From Euryarchaeota archaeon (GTDB lineage: Archaea > Thermoplasmatota > SW-10-69-26 > JACQPN01), in NCBI GenBank assembly GCA_016207515.1, contig JACQPN010000007.1:29688-93687 (forward strand): a DNA stretch of 64,000 bases, in the 5' to 3' direction. The translations under genes and the position numbers were made by a program. Shown here in pieces: positions 33,183 through 40,618 of this stretch (within the stretch, counting starts at the first letter, position 1; each line of letters starts with the position of its first letter). The notes beneath the pieces were generated by a model. That model did no database searches. It saw only the letters and a program-made list of their open reading frames with translations, and was not told the DNA's origin.

Positions 33183-34058
33183 TTAACTCTTTCTATGTGG
33201 CAATACAGGAGGCGCGGGCGCCACGCCTTCATTGAGGCTTCCCGAGCGGTACCCGCGTCCGTCCACCACAACAGATGAAAAACCGAGACTTTCCAACGCT
33301 ACGCGGACCGTTTCATACGATGCCATGAGGCGCGGGACATCCTCGGGCGTGACTTCGACGCGCGCGACATCGCCTAGTAGCCGGACGCGGACCTGCGCGA
33401 ACCCCAAAGCGCGCACGGCGGTCTCCGCTCGTTCGACGAGAGTCAGCTTCTCGACGGTGATCAAGTCCCCGTACGGTATCCGCGACGAAAGGCACGCCAT
33501 CGACGGTTTGTTGGCGACAGAAAGGCCGAGGGCCGCCGCGATGTCGCGTACGCCTTGTTTGTCAATCGTCTGCTCCACCAATGGCATCCACACGCCCGCC
33601 GCGCGGAGAGCCGCGATGCCGGGTCGCCATTCGCCAAGGTCGGACACGTTGACGCCTGCGGCGATCGTGTCGAAACCACGCTCGTCGGCCTCGCGCCTTA
33701 GGACCACCGACATCTCCTCGCGGCAGATGAAGCATCTGTTCACCGGGTTGAGCGCGTAATCGGGGCGCCTAAGCTCGGAGAAACGGACCACGAGGTGGGG
33801 AACACCCATCTCGCTCGCCGTCTTCACGGCGCCTTCGAGTTCGGAGCGGGCGAACGTCTCGGAGTCAAGTATCGCGGCCAGCGAACCGCTGCCAAGCTCG
33901 TCGAAGGCGATCTTTGCGAGTATCGCGGAATCCACGCCGCCCGAAAAGGCCACGAGGACGCGGCGTCTCGACCGGAACGCCTCGCGAAGCGCTTCGATAC
34001 GCTGCGAGACGCTGGCCGAAGCGGGACGCGTCATCACCGACTGGGGCTCCAAAGCCAT
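33183..34058 (-). CDS. larE: LarE-like ATP-dependent sulfur transferase (PP-loop)
   Basis: PP-loop protein of 291 residues. SGGVDS at 39-44 is the ATP-pyrophosphatase motif. Three cysteines are placed as in the cluster-containing LarE subgroup: C109 and C112 in NRCFIC, and C189 in PSMACLSSR. LarE supplies sulfur to the nickel-pincer cofactor of lactate racemase and related enzymes. LarB, LarC and LarA are not in the window, so a broader sulfur-insertion role is possible. A box A 26 nt upstream of the ATG implies a leaderless mRNA. Confidence 0.82.
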   Translation of the reverse strand: MALEPQSVMTRPASASVSQRIEALREAFRSRRRVLVAFSGGVDSAILAKIAFDELGSGSLAAILDSETFARSELEGAVKTASEMGVPHLVVRFSELRRPDYALNPVNRCFICREEMSVVLRREADERGFDTIAAGVNVSDLGEWRPGIAALRAAGVWMPLVEQTIDKQGVRDIAAALGLSVANKPSMACLSSRIPYGDLITVEKLTLVERAETAVRALGFAQVRVRLLGDVARVEVTPEDVPRLMASYETVRVALESLGFSSVVVDGRGYRSGSLNEGVAPAPPVLPHRKS

Positions 34059-34080
34059 TTCGCTTCGGGAAGAGGCGCCA

Positions 34081-34090
34081 TCTATAAAAT
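34081..34090 (-). promoter_or_regulatory. Box A for larE
   Basis: ATTTTATAGA on the - strand, centred about 28 nt upstream of the ATG at 34058. Confidence 0.65.
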
Positions 34091-34132
34091 ACGAGGGGAT
34101 GGAAGGCTTCGACGGGACCCGTTCGCAAGAAG

Positions 34133-34140
34133 CTTCTTAT
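34133..34140 (+). promoter_or_regulatory. Box A for the thioredoxin-like lipoprotein
   Basis: CTTCTTAT is centred about 27 nt before the GTG at 34164, again predicting a leaderless transcript. Confidence 0.5.
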
Positions 34141-34163
34141 CCGTCGTCGGGGCTGGCCGGTCT

Positions 34164-34736
34164 GTGCGCGTAGCCACGCAAGCCATGCTCCTCGTCTTGA
34201 TCCTCGTCGGAGGCTGTCTTGGGGCGGACGGGCCGTCCGGAAGGGACAAGAGCGGTGCCTCGGACGCCGACATTGCCTCGCGGGAGAACGTGACCCGGAC
34301 GGAGGCGACGCCCACGGGCCCCGATTGGGCCTTCACGGACACCGATGGGGTACAACATTCGAGGAACTCCACCGCCGGCCTCCCAAGCGTCCTCTTCTTC
34401 ATGGCGTCGTGGTGTTCGTCTTGCAGGACGAAAACGGCGGTGATGGCGAGCGTCAACGACACGTACTGGCCGGACGGGCTGCAGACTTTCACGCTTGCCT
34501 TCGATTCCACCGACGACGATTCGAGCCTTGAGGCGTGGAAGGCCAAGTACGACCAACCGTGGCCCCACGGCATCGATGCCGGTTTCAAGGTCCAGAAGGC
34601 GTTCGGGATAACGTCGCAATCGAGCGTCGTGGTAGTCGACGCGGAAGGCGAGGTCGTGAAGAAGTTCGGGTACAACACCGTCACTGAAACGGCGTTGGAG
34701 GACGCGGTGGAGCAGGCGTTCGCCGCCACGGCATAG
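34164..34736 (+). CDS. Thioredoxin-fold (TlpA/redoxin-like) lipoprotein
   Basis: Exported thiol-disulfide protein of 190 residues. A short signal ends in a lipobox-like LVGGC with Cys18. The redox centre is WCSSC (C84, C87) in FFMASWCSSC. AFDSTDDDSSLEAW and VVVVDAEGEVVKKFGYN are typical of the AhpC-TSA/redoxin fold. It probably reduces or transfers electrons to exported proteins, for example in cytochrome or metal-site maturation. GTG at 34164 keeps a basic N-terminus and matches the box A spacing; ATG at 34185 would remove the only positive charge. Confidence 0.82.
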   Translation: MRVATQAMLLVLILVGGCLGADGPSGRDKSGASDADIASRENVTRTEATPTGPDWAFTDTDGVQHSRNSTAGLPSVLFFMASWCSSCRTKTAVMASVNDTYWPDGLQTFTLAFDSTDDDSSLEAWKAKYDQPWPHGIDAGFKVQKAFGITSQSSVVVVDAEGEVVKKFGYNTVTETALEDAVEQAFAATA

Positions 34737-34751
34737 CTATCGCCCCGTCTG

Positions 34752-35222
34752 TCATTTTTCGCCGATCGCCTGCAACACTTCTTCCCAATGACCGTCGACT
34801 TTGACCTTCGGAAAGACCTTTGCCACGTTCCCCTTGCGGTCGATGACGAACGTGGTGCGCACGATGCCCATGAAGATCCTCCCATAGAGGGACTTCTCCT
34901 GCCAGACCCCATATGCCTCGATCATCTTGCCAGACGGGTCCGAAAGCAGGGGGAAATTGAGGTTGTGTTTCTTCTTGAACCTCTGGTGCGACGCGACGTC
35001 GTCCTTGCTCACCCCGAGTATCACGGCACTCTTTTTCTCGAACTCCGCCTTCACGTCGCGAAACGCACATGCCTCCTTCGTGCAGCCCGGTGTGTCGTCT
35101 TTGGGGTAGAAGTAGAGGCCGATGTCCTTGCCGATGAACTGCTTGAGCGTCACTTCGGCACCAGTGTCGTCTTGCAGCCTGAAATCTGGAGCCTTGTCGC
35201 CTTCCTTGAGCACGGCGGGCAA
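34752..35222 (-). CDS. bcp: Peroxiredoxin, Bcp/PrxQ type
   Basis: Peroxiredoxin of 156 residues that reduces hydroperoxides. The peroxidatic cysteine is C47 in the TPGCT motif, with C52 five residues later as the PrxQ-type resolving cysteine (PGCTKEACAFRD). GVSKDDVASHQRF and PLLSDP follow in the usual order. The start is TTG at 35222; GTG at 35213 lies about 25 nt from an A-rich box A-like element (35234-35242) and may be the actual start of a leaderless mRNA. It is convergent with the thioredoxin-like gene and could share redox partners. Confidence 0.9.
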   Translation of the reverse strand: MPAVLKEGDKAPDFRLQDDTGAEVTLKQFIGKDIGLYFYPKDDTPGCTKEACAFRDVKAEFEKKSAVILGVSKDDVASHQRFKKKHNLNFPLLSDPSGKMIEAYGVWQEKSLYGRIFMGIVRTTFVIDRKGNVAKVFPKVKVDGHWEEVLQAIGEK

Positions 35223-35288
35223 TCGGACGTGGCCTAAAAAAAGGTTGCCGGATCCGCTGACGCGAGGTCCCCAACGGACGCTGGCTTC

Positions 35289-35786
35289 TCAACCCCGTTT
35301 CTTGGAGCGAGAGCCCTTCTTCGTGTCGGGCGCGGCCTGGGAGGTGGCCCGTTCCTCTTTCCCGGACGCAGCGTATTCGAAGGCCTCGCGGATCCACCCG
35401 ACGCCCATGTCTGAGGGAAGGTACTTGAACGGGACCTGCGCCCACTGTTTGCTCGGCCCCGTGGCGCTCGGGCGCGGGCTGAACCTCTCCGAACCAGGAA
35501 GCGCCTCGATCATCGCCTCGATGCGTGCCTCGCCAAGTTTGACGACGAGGCCCTGCTTCCACACAAAGCAGAAGATCCTGGGGCCCACGAAGAACGCCGT
35601 GCCGCCGAACATCTTGCGGCTTGAAACGCTGCCCCATCGGCCGACGACCGGACCCAGGGATTGCGCAAGTCTCGCCGGCGTGACCTTGATCGCGTCGTCC
35701 TCCTTGGCCACGGCGAAGACGATGCCACCTTGGGACTTAAGGCAATCGGGGTTTACCCTTAGCCGCCGGCCTTGCGACAGATTCAA
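35289..35786 (-). CDS. TfoX N-terminal domain protein
   Basis: Protein of 165 residues. The TfoX-N fold is marked by SSRKMFGGTAFFV, IFCFVWKQGLVVKLGEA and a C-terminal WIREAFEYA helix, with a lysine-rich tail. In gammaproteobacteria TfoX/Sxy regulates competence, but stand-alone TfoX-N proteins are widespread and mostly uncharacterised. Nothing nearby suggests competence genes. The 5' ends of this gene and the divergent SulP gene nearly touch or overlap. Confidence 0.75.
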   Translation of the reverse strand: MNLSQGRRLRVNPDCLKSQGGIVFAVAKEDDAIKVTPARLAQSLGPVVGRWGSVSSRKMFGGTAFFVGPRIFCFVWKQGLVVKLGEARIEAMIEALPGSERFSPRPSATGPSKQWAQVPFKYLPSDMGVGWIREAFEYAASGKEERATSQAAPDTKKGSRSKKRG

Positions 35787-35795
35787 GCCGGGGTC

Positions 35796-37526
35796 ATGTG
35801 TGCGTTCTCGTACCGTCCGCCGCGGCTGGCCACCTTGAAACTATACGTTCCCGCGTTCCGACCCGCACTGCTACGCTCGCTCGACGCTTACGACCGAAGG
35901 CGACTCACCGGCGACCTCACGGCCGGCCTCATCGTGGGCATCGTCGCGATCCCCCTCGCGATAGCGTTCGCGATCGCCTCCGGCGTCGGCCCCGCCGCGG
36001 GACTCGTGACGGCCGTCGTGGCGGGACTCGCGGTGGCGCTTTTCGGAGGATCACGCGTCCAGATCGCAGGGCCCACAGGCGCTTTCGTCGTCATCGTCTA
36101 CGGCGTGGTCGCGCAATACGGCGTCGATGGCCTCTTGGTGGCCACTCTCATGGCCGGCGTCATCCTTTTCCTCTTCGGCCTTTTTCGGATGGGCCAGGTC
36201 ATCAAGTTCATCCCGCACCCTGTGATCACGGGGTTCACTGCGGGGATCGGCGCCATCATCTTCTTGGGCCAGGCGAAGGAGATCATGGGACTGCGAGGCG
36301 TCGAGATCCCGGCCGAGACGGTGCCGCGCGTACTCGCCCTCGCCGCGAACGCGGCCGCGAGCGACCCATGGGCCGTCGGGTTCGCGGTCGGCACGATCCT
36401 CGTGATCCTCGCGGCGAAACGGTTCACGCCACGCATCCCCGGTCCGGCGATCGCGCTCGTCGTCTTCACCGGCGCCGCGTACTACTTCCAGCTTCCCTTG
36501 GAGACCGTCGAAGCGCGGTTCGGGGAACTGTCTGCGGGTCTCCCGTTCCCGACGCTTCCCGTGATCACGTTGGAGAGGTTGGCCCAACTCGTACCCGCGG
36601 CGCTCACCATAGCCCTCCTCGGCGCGATCGAGAGCCTCCTTTCGGCCGTGGTCGCGGACGGAATGATGGAGGACAGGCATGACAGCGACCAAGAGCTCAT
36701 AGGCCAGGGTATCGCCAATCTCTTAAGCCCATTGTTCGGCGGGATACCGGCCACTGGTGCCATCGCAAGGACGGCGACGAACGTGCAAAACGGGGCGACG
36801 ACCCCCGTATCGGGCGCCGTCCACTCGGTGTTCATCCTGATCTTCGCCACGTTCTTCTCCGTCCTGATAGGCACCATCCCGATGGCCGTCCTCGCCGGGA
36901 TACTCACGGTCGTCGCATACAACATGAGCGAGATCCCGAAGTTCAGGCGCGTCCTCTATATGCCCCGCTCCGACGCGGGCGTCATGCTAGCGACGTTCTT
37001 CATCACCGTGTTCGTGGATCTCGTCACGGCGGTGGAGGTGGGCATGGTGCTTGCGAGCTTCCAGTTCATGATCAAGATGAGCCGCGTCTCAAGGGTGGAG
37101 ATCGTGAACCCGGGGGACGACCCCGTGTACAACAGGCAACAATCGCTCGAAGGGAAGGAGATCCCGCCGGGTGTGGCCGTCTACAGTATCGACGGTCCCT
37201 TCTTCTTCGGCGCGGCCGAGGAGTTCCAACTTGCCATCGAGCGCGTCTCCGGCCGGCCCAAGGTCGTGATATTCAGGATGCGGCACGTGCCGTACATGGA
37301 CGCGACGGGCCTCACGACGCTCGAACGCATCGTCAAGAACATGAAGAGGGCCGGGACCGCCGTCGTCCTTTCGGGCGTACAGAACCAGCCCATGGACATG
37401 ATGCTCCGGGGCGGCTTTTTCCGGACACTCGAGGACCGCAACGTGCACGCCCACATCGACGCGGCGCTCGAACGGGCAAACGAGATCATCGCGTCGCACG
37501 GAGCACCGCCCGGGGCGAGGGCCTGA
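35796..37526 (+). CDS. SulP-family anion transporter with STAS domain
   Basis: SLC26/SulP transporter of 576 residues. The N-terminal part has the family signature region GLIVGIVAIPLAIAFAIASG and about 12-14 helices, including GGIPATGAIARTATNVQNGA. A cytoplasmic STAS domain follows (about 455-560), with FRMRHVPYMDATGLTTLE as the anti-sigma-like core (short landmark: MDATGL). Substrates in the family are sulfate, bicarbonate or other anions and cannot be decided here. ATG at 35796 is preferred; an in-frame TTG at 35772 would overlap the divergent gene's start. Confidence 0.88.
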   Translation: MCAFSYRPPRLATLKLYVPAFRPALLRSLDAYDRRRLTGDLTAGLIVGIVAIPLAIAFAIASGVGPAAGLVTAVVAGLAVALFGGSRVQIAGPTGAFVVIVYGVVAQYGVDGLLVATLMAGVILFLFGLFRMGQVIKFIPHPVITGFTAGIGAIIFLGQAKEIMGLRGVEIPAETVPRVLALAANAAASDPWAVGFAVGTILVILAAKRFTPRIPGPAIALVVFTGAAYYFQLPLETVEARFGELSAGLPFPTLPVITLERLAQLVPAALTIALLGAIESLLSAVVADGMMEDRHDSDQELIGQGIANLLSPLFGGIPATGAIARTATNVQNGATTPVSGAVHSVFILIFATFFSVLIGTIPMAVLAGILTVVAYNMSEIPKFRRVLYMPRSDAGVMLATFFITVFVDLVTAVEVGMVLASFQFMIKMSRVSRVEIVNPGDDPVYNRQQSLEGKEIPPGVAVYSIDGPFFFGAAEEFQLAIERVSGRPKVVIFRMRHVPYMDATGLTTLERIVKNMKRAGTAVVLSGVQNQPMDMMLRGGFFRTLEDRNVHAHIDAALERANEIIASHGAPPGARA

Positions 37527-37542
37527 CGCGTCCTTCCCGTCC

Positions 37543-39003
37543 TCAAGGCATCAGCGTCGCCTGCGCACCGGCCAGTAGCGTCCGTGCCTCGCTTGGGAGG
37601 AAGACGCCAGTCGCAAGGACCATCAAGACGAGGACAAGGGCGATCATCGCGCCGCGACGGCTGAAATCCCCGGGAGCCCCGTGGATGCTGGGTTCGCCCT
37701 GATGCATCCCGAGCGCGTGCTTGATGAAGCCGGCGAAGATTATGGAAGTGAGAAGCAAAAGGGCGGCGGCTTCAAGCACGCGTCCGGACTGGACGGCGCC
37801 TGCGAGGATGAGAAGCTCGCTGAAGAAGAGCCCGAACGGAGGGCTCCCGGTTATGGCGAGCACCCCGGTGAGGAAGGCCAGCGCCGTCACGGGCATCGCC
37901 CTCGCGACGCCTGTGACGTTCTTCATCTGGTGTGTGCCGTAGCCGAGCGAGATGTTCCCCCCGGCGAGGAAAAGGGCGCATTTGGATAGCGAGTGGTTGA
38001 GCATGTGGAGCATCGCGCCAAGGACGGCGAGGGGCGTGCCGATCCCGATCCCCACGACGATGATGCCGATGTGCTCTATGCTCGAATAGGCGAAGAGGCG
38101 CTTGTAGTCGTTCTGGACCAGGATGAACGGGACGGCGACGGCGACCGATAGGAGGCCGAACCATATGAGAAGCGTCTGCGGCGTCGCCCCCATCGCCCCG
38201 ACGGCGATCGCCTGGAACCTGAATAGACCGTAGAGGGCCACGTTGAGAAATATCGCCGAGAGGAACGCGCTCACGGGAGCGGGCGCCTGACTATGCGCGT
38301 CCGGGAGCCACGTGTGCATGGGGGCGATCCCGGCTTTCGTGCCGTAACCGACGAGAACGAACGCGAAGGCGAGTCCTACGAGGCCGGCGTCGAGCTCGCC
38401 CGCGTGCGCCTTCAGGAAATCCCAGCGGAGGCCGTCGTCGATGAAGCCGTGGGCGGGGACGGCCGAAGCGTACATCAACACCGTCCCAAGAAGGCCGAGC
38501 GTGATACCGATCGAGCTGATGATGAGGTACTTCCACGCGGCGTCGACCGAGGCCTCCGTCCTGTAGTAGCCGACGAGGAAGGCGGTGACGAGCGTCGTCG
38601 CCTCCAGGCCGATCCACAGGATGCCGAGGTTCGGCGTGCTGAGGGTGAGGAAGATCAGTAGGTAACTCGACTGGAGGAGCGGGAAGTACCATCGAAGGAG
38701 TTCGGGGCTCGTGTTCCCGTGCTTCTCTTCTTCCGGGATGTAGACGAGTGAATAAAGCGAGATGGCGGAGGCGACGATGGCCGTGATCATGATGATCCAG
38801 GCCGACAGGGCGTCGACGAGGAGGATGTCGCCGAGCGAGCGGACGGGCCCCGTGGTCATGACTTCGACGCACAACATCGCGGCGCTCGACACTTGCGTCA
38901 CGGTGGCCGCGATGGTGAGGAGGCGCCGGGCGCCGGGCCCGCGAAACAGGGCGAGCGCCAAGGTGGAGGCGAGTGCTTGGACGAGAAGGGCCTCGAGCCA
39001 CAT
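37543..39003 (-). CDS. hyfF: Antiporter-like membrane subunit, HyfF/NuoN-M type
   Basis: Integral membrane protein of 486 residues with about 14 helices, homologous to Mrp/NuoL-M-N antiporter subunits. The conserved TM5 Glu is in WIGLEATTL and the TM7 Lys is in YGTKAGIAPMHTWLPDAH; YSSIEHIG and FLAGGNI are further landmarks. It would translocate H+ or Na+. It is the last gene of the hydrogenase-4-like operon and directly abuts hyfE, with zero spacing. Confidence 0.88.
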   Translation of the reverse strand: MWLEALLVQALASTLALALFRGPGARRLLTIAATVTQVSSAAMLCVEVMTTGPVRSLGDILLVDALSAWIIMITAIVASAISLYSLVYIPEEEKHGNTSPELLRWYFPLLQSSYLLIFLTLSTPNLGILWIGLEATTLVTAFLVGYYRTEASVDAAWKYLIISSIGITLGLLGTVLMYASAVPAHGFIDDGLRWDFLKAHAGELDAGLVGLAFAFVLVGYGTKAGIAPMHTWLPDAHSQAPAPVSAFLSAIFLNVALYGLFRFQAIAVGAMGATPQTLLIWFGLLSVAVAVPFILVQNDYKRLFAYSSIEHIGIIVVGIGIGTPLAVLGAMLHMLNHSLSKCALFLAGGNISLGYGTHQMKNVTGVARAMPVTALAFLTGVLAITGSPPFGLFFSELLILAGAVQSGRVLEAAALLLLTSIIFAGFIKHALGMHQGEPSIHGAPGDFSRRGAMIALVLVLMVLATGVFLPSEARTLLAGAQATLMP

Positions 39004-39669
39004 CTATTCCACGATCCTCCTGGGCCCCGACGATTCGAGCGTCGAGTAGACGGTGCTCGCCCGGAAGACGAACACGCCAAGGACGACGGAGACCGTGAGC
39101 ACGTCGAAGAATATCCCGAGCTCGATGAGAAGCGGCATGCCGAAAGTGAGCGTCAGCGCCGTGAGGAACACGCCGTTCTCCGCCATGAGAAGGCCAAGGG
39201 CCTGCGTCATCGCCTTCTTGCGCGAGGCCATGGAGAAAATCCCCGCCGCGACGATGGCGAGGCTCACGGGAAGCGCGTCCGGCGTGAAGACGTTCGGGAT
39301 GACGCGGAGTCCCTGGGTCCCGGCAAAAGACAATGCCGTGAGGCCCAATATCACAAGGAGCGAGGCGAGTATCCCGACCCGCGGCTGTTGCTCGCGTTTC
39401 ACGTCGATGCGCTTCATGATGGAAAGGAGGAGCCACGTCACCCCCACGCCGCGCAGGACCAGCGTGATCCCGGCGATTATCCAGAGTTCTATCCGGCCCG
39501 TGGCCGCGGCCGTGACGGCCGCGATGAGCCCGAGGAAGATTGTCTGCGCCCCGTAGGTGTAGACGGCGGGGACGAGGGACTTGTGCCCTGCCATGAGAAA
39601 CGACGCGCCGAGCATGCCGTACGTGAGGACGTTCACCAATTGTGCGGAGGTGGTCGCATCAAGGAGCAT
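39004..39669 (-). CDS. hyfE: HyfE-like membrane subunit
   Basis: Membrane protein of 221 residues with about six to seven helices. Its C-terminal half is NuoK-like (GLLMAENGVFLTAL), as in HyfE of hydrogenase 4, and the N-terminal half is the additional HyfE-specific helix bundle. It is expected to bridge the NuoH-like and antiporter-like subunits and to carry conserved acidic residues for ion transfer. The start overlaps the hyfC-like gene's end by 11 bp and the stop abuts hyfF. Confidence 0.82.
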   Translation of the reverse strand: MLLDATTSAQLVNVLTYGMLGASFLMAGHKSLVPAVYTYGAQTIFLGLIAAVTAAATGRIELWIIAGITLVLRGVGVTWLLLSIMKRIDVKREQQPRVGILASLLVILGLTALSFAGTQGLRVIPNVFTPDALPVSLAIVAAGIFSMASRKKAMTQALGLLMAENGVFLTALTLTFGMPLLIELGIFFDVLTVSVVLGVFVFRASTVYSTLESSGPRRIVE

Positions 39670-40618
39670 GGAGCGTCCCCCTCGCGACCACCGCCGACAT
39701 GACCGCGAGCACCGAAAGCGCGATACCTACGGTGAACAACTCGGGCAGGCGGAAGAGCCGCCATTTCGCGGTGGTCGTCTCGACAAACGCCAAGGCAAGG
39801 CACACGGCGAGGATCTTCGCCATGAAGAGCACGATTGCAGGAACTATGCCATCGTGGTCTGGTGCGAAACCGAACGGGGCGGCGAAAAGGAGCAGCATGG
39901 CGACGAACAGGAACTGGCGCATCGCCTTCGTCATTTCCACGAGAGCGAGTCGCGGCCCCGAGTACTCGAGGGTCATGGCCTCGTGTATCATCGTCAGTTC
40001 GAGGTGGGTCGAGGGGTTGTCAACGGGGATCCTGCCCGTTTCCGCGAGGACTACGATGATGAGGCTGCCGATGACGAGTCCGTACGAGGCGAGCGCCGCG
40101 ATGAGCGGGAGCGGTCTAGCATCGATGGCGAGGCCGGGTCCGCCTGTGGAGCCCGTGACGAGCGCCCCCCAGAGGATGGCCCCCACGAGCGTCGGTTCGA
40201 CGATGGCCGACAGTATCACGTCGCGGCTGGACCCGAAGCCGCCGAAGCCGCTTCCCGTATCAAGCGCGGCCAGCGCCATCGCGAACCTCGCGAGTGACAG
40301 GAGGAACACGACAACGAAGAGGTCGCCGATGGTGAAGACCGCCGCACCGCCGAAGAAGGTGGGGACGAGCATCGCGGCGGCGAACGTGGCGGCGAAGGCC
40401 ACGGCGGGGGCGTAGAGGAAGACGGGGGAAGCCGTATCGCTCACGACCTCGTCCTTTTCCATTAGCTTCATGAGGTCCGCATACGGCTGGAGAAGCGGCG
40501 GGCCACGCCGCCTCTGTGTCCAGGCCTTGACCTTGAGAAAGACGGTCATGAGGAGGGGCGACACCGCGAGGACGAGCGCCGCCTGAAGGGCCGTGACGTA
40601 GAAGTCGCTCACAGCCAT
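39659..40618 (-). CDS. hyfC: HyfC/NuoH-like membrane-anchor subunit
   Basis: Membrane protein of 319 residues with about eight helices. RRRGPPLLQPYADLMKLMEKD near the start (landmarks RRRGPP and PYADLMKL) and AETGRIPVDNPSTHLELTMIHE in the middle (landmark GRIPVDNP) are the NuoH-family hallmarks that contact the peripheral arm. It links electron transfer to the ion-pumping modules. ATG at 40618 overlaps the upstream gene's stop by 10 bp; a longer in-frame extension to 40696 lies inside that gene and is rejected. Confidence 0.88.
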   Translation of the reverse strand: MAVSDFYVTALQAALVLAVSPLLMTVFLKVKAWTQRRRGPPLLQPYADLMKLMEKDEVVSDTASPVFLYAPAVAFAATFAAAMLVPTFFGGAAVFTIGDLFVVVFLLSLARFAMALAALDTGSGFGGFGSSRDVILSAIVEPTLVGAILWGALVTGSTGGPGLAIDARPLPLIAALASYGLVIGSLIIVVLAETGRIPVDNPSTHLELTMIHEAMTLEYSGPRLALVEMTKAMRQFLFVAMLLLFAAPFGFAPDHDGIVPAIVLFMAKILAVCLALAFVETTTAKWRLFRLPELFTVGIALSVLAVMSAVVARGTLHAP

